From: Bradyrhizobium sp. LMTR 3
GTDB lineage: Bacteria > Pseudomonadota > Alphaproteobacteria > Rhizobiales > Xanthobacteraceae
Direction of reading: 5' to 3'
NCBI RefSeq assembly: GCF_001693485.1
Contig: NZ_MAXC01000013.1
Span: forward strand, 43,421 to 107,420
DNA: 64,000 bases
Part shown: positions 63,563 through 64,000 of the stretch, in pieces
Numbering within the stretch: the stretch's first letter is position 1
Layout: every line of letters starts with the position of its first letter
Translations under genes and position numbers: made by a program
The notes under the pieces: model-generated
Databases searched by the model: none
What the model was told of the DNA's origin: nothing
Seen by the model: only the letters and a program-made list of their open reading frames with translations

Positions 63563-63742
63563 ATGATAGCTATTGCAGGTCCCATCCTAATTATCGGGGC
63601 GGCCGTGTTGCTCTGGTACATGCTGCCGAAGCAGGGTCGCCCCCATCGATGGGCGACTGCCCCGGTACTCCAATCGCTTATCCCCACCGTAATCGTAGGC
63701 ATGTTCGCGACAGGTTTAGTCCTGACGATTTTCAGCATGTAG
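63563..63742 (+). CDS. Second small membrane protein (59 residues)
   Basis: An open frame of 59 residues starts MIAIAGPILIIGAAVLLWYM and ends TGLVLTIFSM, with two hydrophobic helices around a basic loop (PKQGRPHRW). GGAGG sits nine bases before the ATG at 63563. Its layout (helix, loop with G-R-P, helix) resembles the protein at 63079-63270, so the two may be distant relatives. No named family recognised. Confidence 0.55.
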   Translation: MIAIAGPILIIGAAVLLWYMLPKQGRPHRWATAPVLQSLIPTVIVGMFATGLVLTIFSM

Positions 63743-63814
63743 ATGCGGGTACGCAGCGATTGGGCCGACGTTGGTCATGCTCAACGACGAAGATAAGGCG
63801 ATCCTTCCGGACGG

Positions 63815-63844
63815 ATGTCCGCGATTGGGTCCCAAAGCGGACAT
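63815..63844. repeat. Inverted repeat ATGTCCGC
   Basis: ATGTCCGC (63815-63822) and GCGGACAT (63837-63844) are exact complements around a 14-base spacer containing GGGTCCC. A further ATGTCCG lies at 63863-63869. Confidence 0.6.
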
Positions 63845-63881
63845 GCGGAGCGCCCTGAAGCGATGTCCGTCGCTGTGAAGG

Positions 63882-63941
63882 GTTTCGGATGCCGGCCGCT
63901 TGAGGGACGTCGCGGCGTATTCGGCGGCCGGCGTCCGAAAG
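63882..63941. repeat. Long inverted repeat near the window end
   Basis: An 18-base arm at 63882-63899 containing TTTCGGATGCCGGCCGC pairs with GCGGCCGGCGTCCGAAA at 63924-63941 with two mismatches, around a 24-base loop. No T tract follows. It lies after the small membrane-protein gene and could end that transcript. The region 63743-64000 shows no gene. Confidence 0.6.
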
Positions 63942-64000
63942 CCTCCAAGGGAGGAAACCGCGGGAGGGAGCACGTGGGTAGCGCGGCGTGGCTATGGGGA

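Overview
The window reads like a chromosome segment of a Bradyrhizobium-type alphaproteobacterium (Nitrobacteraceae). This is an inference from high GC, a form IC Calvin-cycle operon in the order cbbR / cbbF-P-T-A-L-S-X, several Liv-type and TRAP transporters, and two copies of a palindromic intergenic repeat of a kind I associate with that group. No phage, IS transposase, rRNA, intact tRNA or CRISPR array was found.

Region 1 (about 0.4-23.6 kb, all on the minus strand) is one very long run of tightly packed genes. Reading from its promoter end it encodes a branched-chain-amino-acid-type ABC importer (binding protein, AraC regulator, LivH, LivM, LivG, and a LivF fused to a Tm-1-like UPF0261 domain). 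Next come a phosphoenolpyruvate-hydrolase-like TIM barrel, a giant flotillin, two CoxG-like SRPBCC proteins, a molybdenum hydroxylase (FAD, 2Fe-2S and a molybdopterin subunit split into two genes) and MoxR/VWA accessory proteins. It ends with ring-opening or tailoring enzymes: an amidohydrolase, a metallo-beta-lactamase-fold lactonase, an SMP-30/isochorismatase fusion, an azoreductase and a zinc-free MDR reductase. Together these look like uptake plus oxidative degradation of an unidentified, perhaps N-heterocyclic or aromatic, compound.

Region 2 (23.8-32.2 kb) holds a MATE exporter and an epoxide hydrolase divergent from a TetR gene with repeated GGTACC operators, a short-chain dehydrogenase, an RTX-like protein built of 17-residue repeats, and a DctPQM TRAP transporter. 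Region 3 (32.6-41.8 kb) is the CO2-fixation operon under CbbR, with an intrinsic terminator between cbbS and the Rubisco activase gene cbbX.

Region 4 (41.8-47.2 kb) is an amino-sugar/cell-wall recycling locus (SIS deaminase-like protein, MurQ, BadF-type sugar kinase, divergent NagA) followed directly by an atypical aspartokinase. Region 5 (47.3-51.7 kb) is an acyl-CoA locus: an enoyl-CoA hydratase divergent from TetR, an acyl-CoA ligase-like gene and an unrecognised gene, with two near-identical 16-bp palindromic operators between the divergent genes. Region 6 (51.7-55.0 kb) is a 3.1-kb cassette (DUF4403 protein and secretory lipase) flanked by direct repeats that contain decayed tRNA 3' halves.

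Region 7 (55.0-62.5 kb) carries a TusA-like/radical SAM fusion, a PhnD-like binding protein without a signal peptide and an acyl-CoA dehydrogenase. It then has an overlapping four-gene set: a DUF2064 transferase, a GT-C membrane glycosyltransferase, a radical SAM/SPASM enzyme and a GT2. This may be an undescribed glycoconjugate or modified-lipid pathway. The last 1.5 kb has only small genes (a DUF2934 protein and two small membrane proteins) and inverted repeats.
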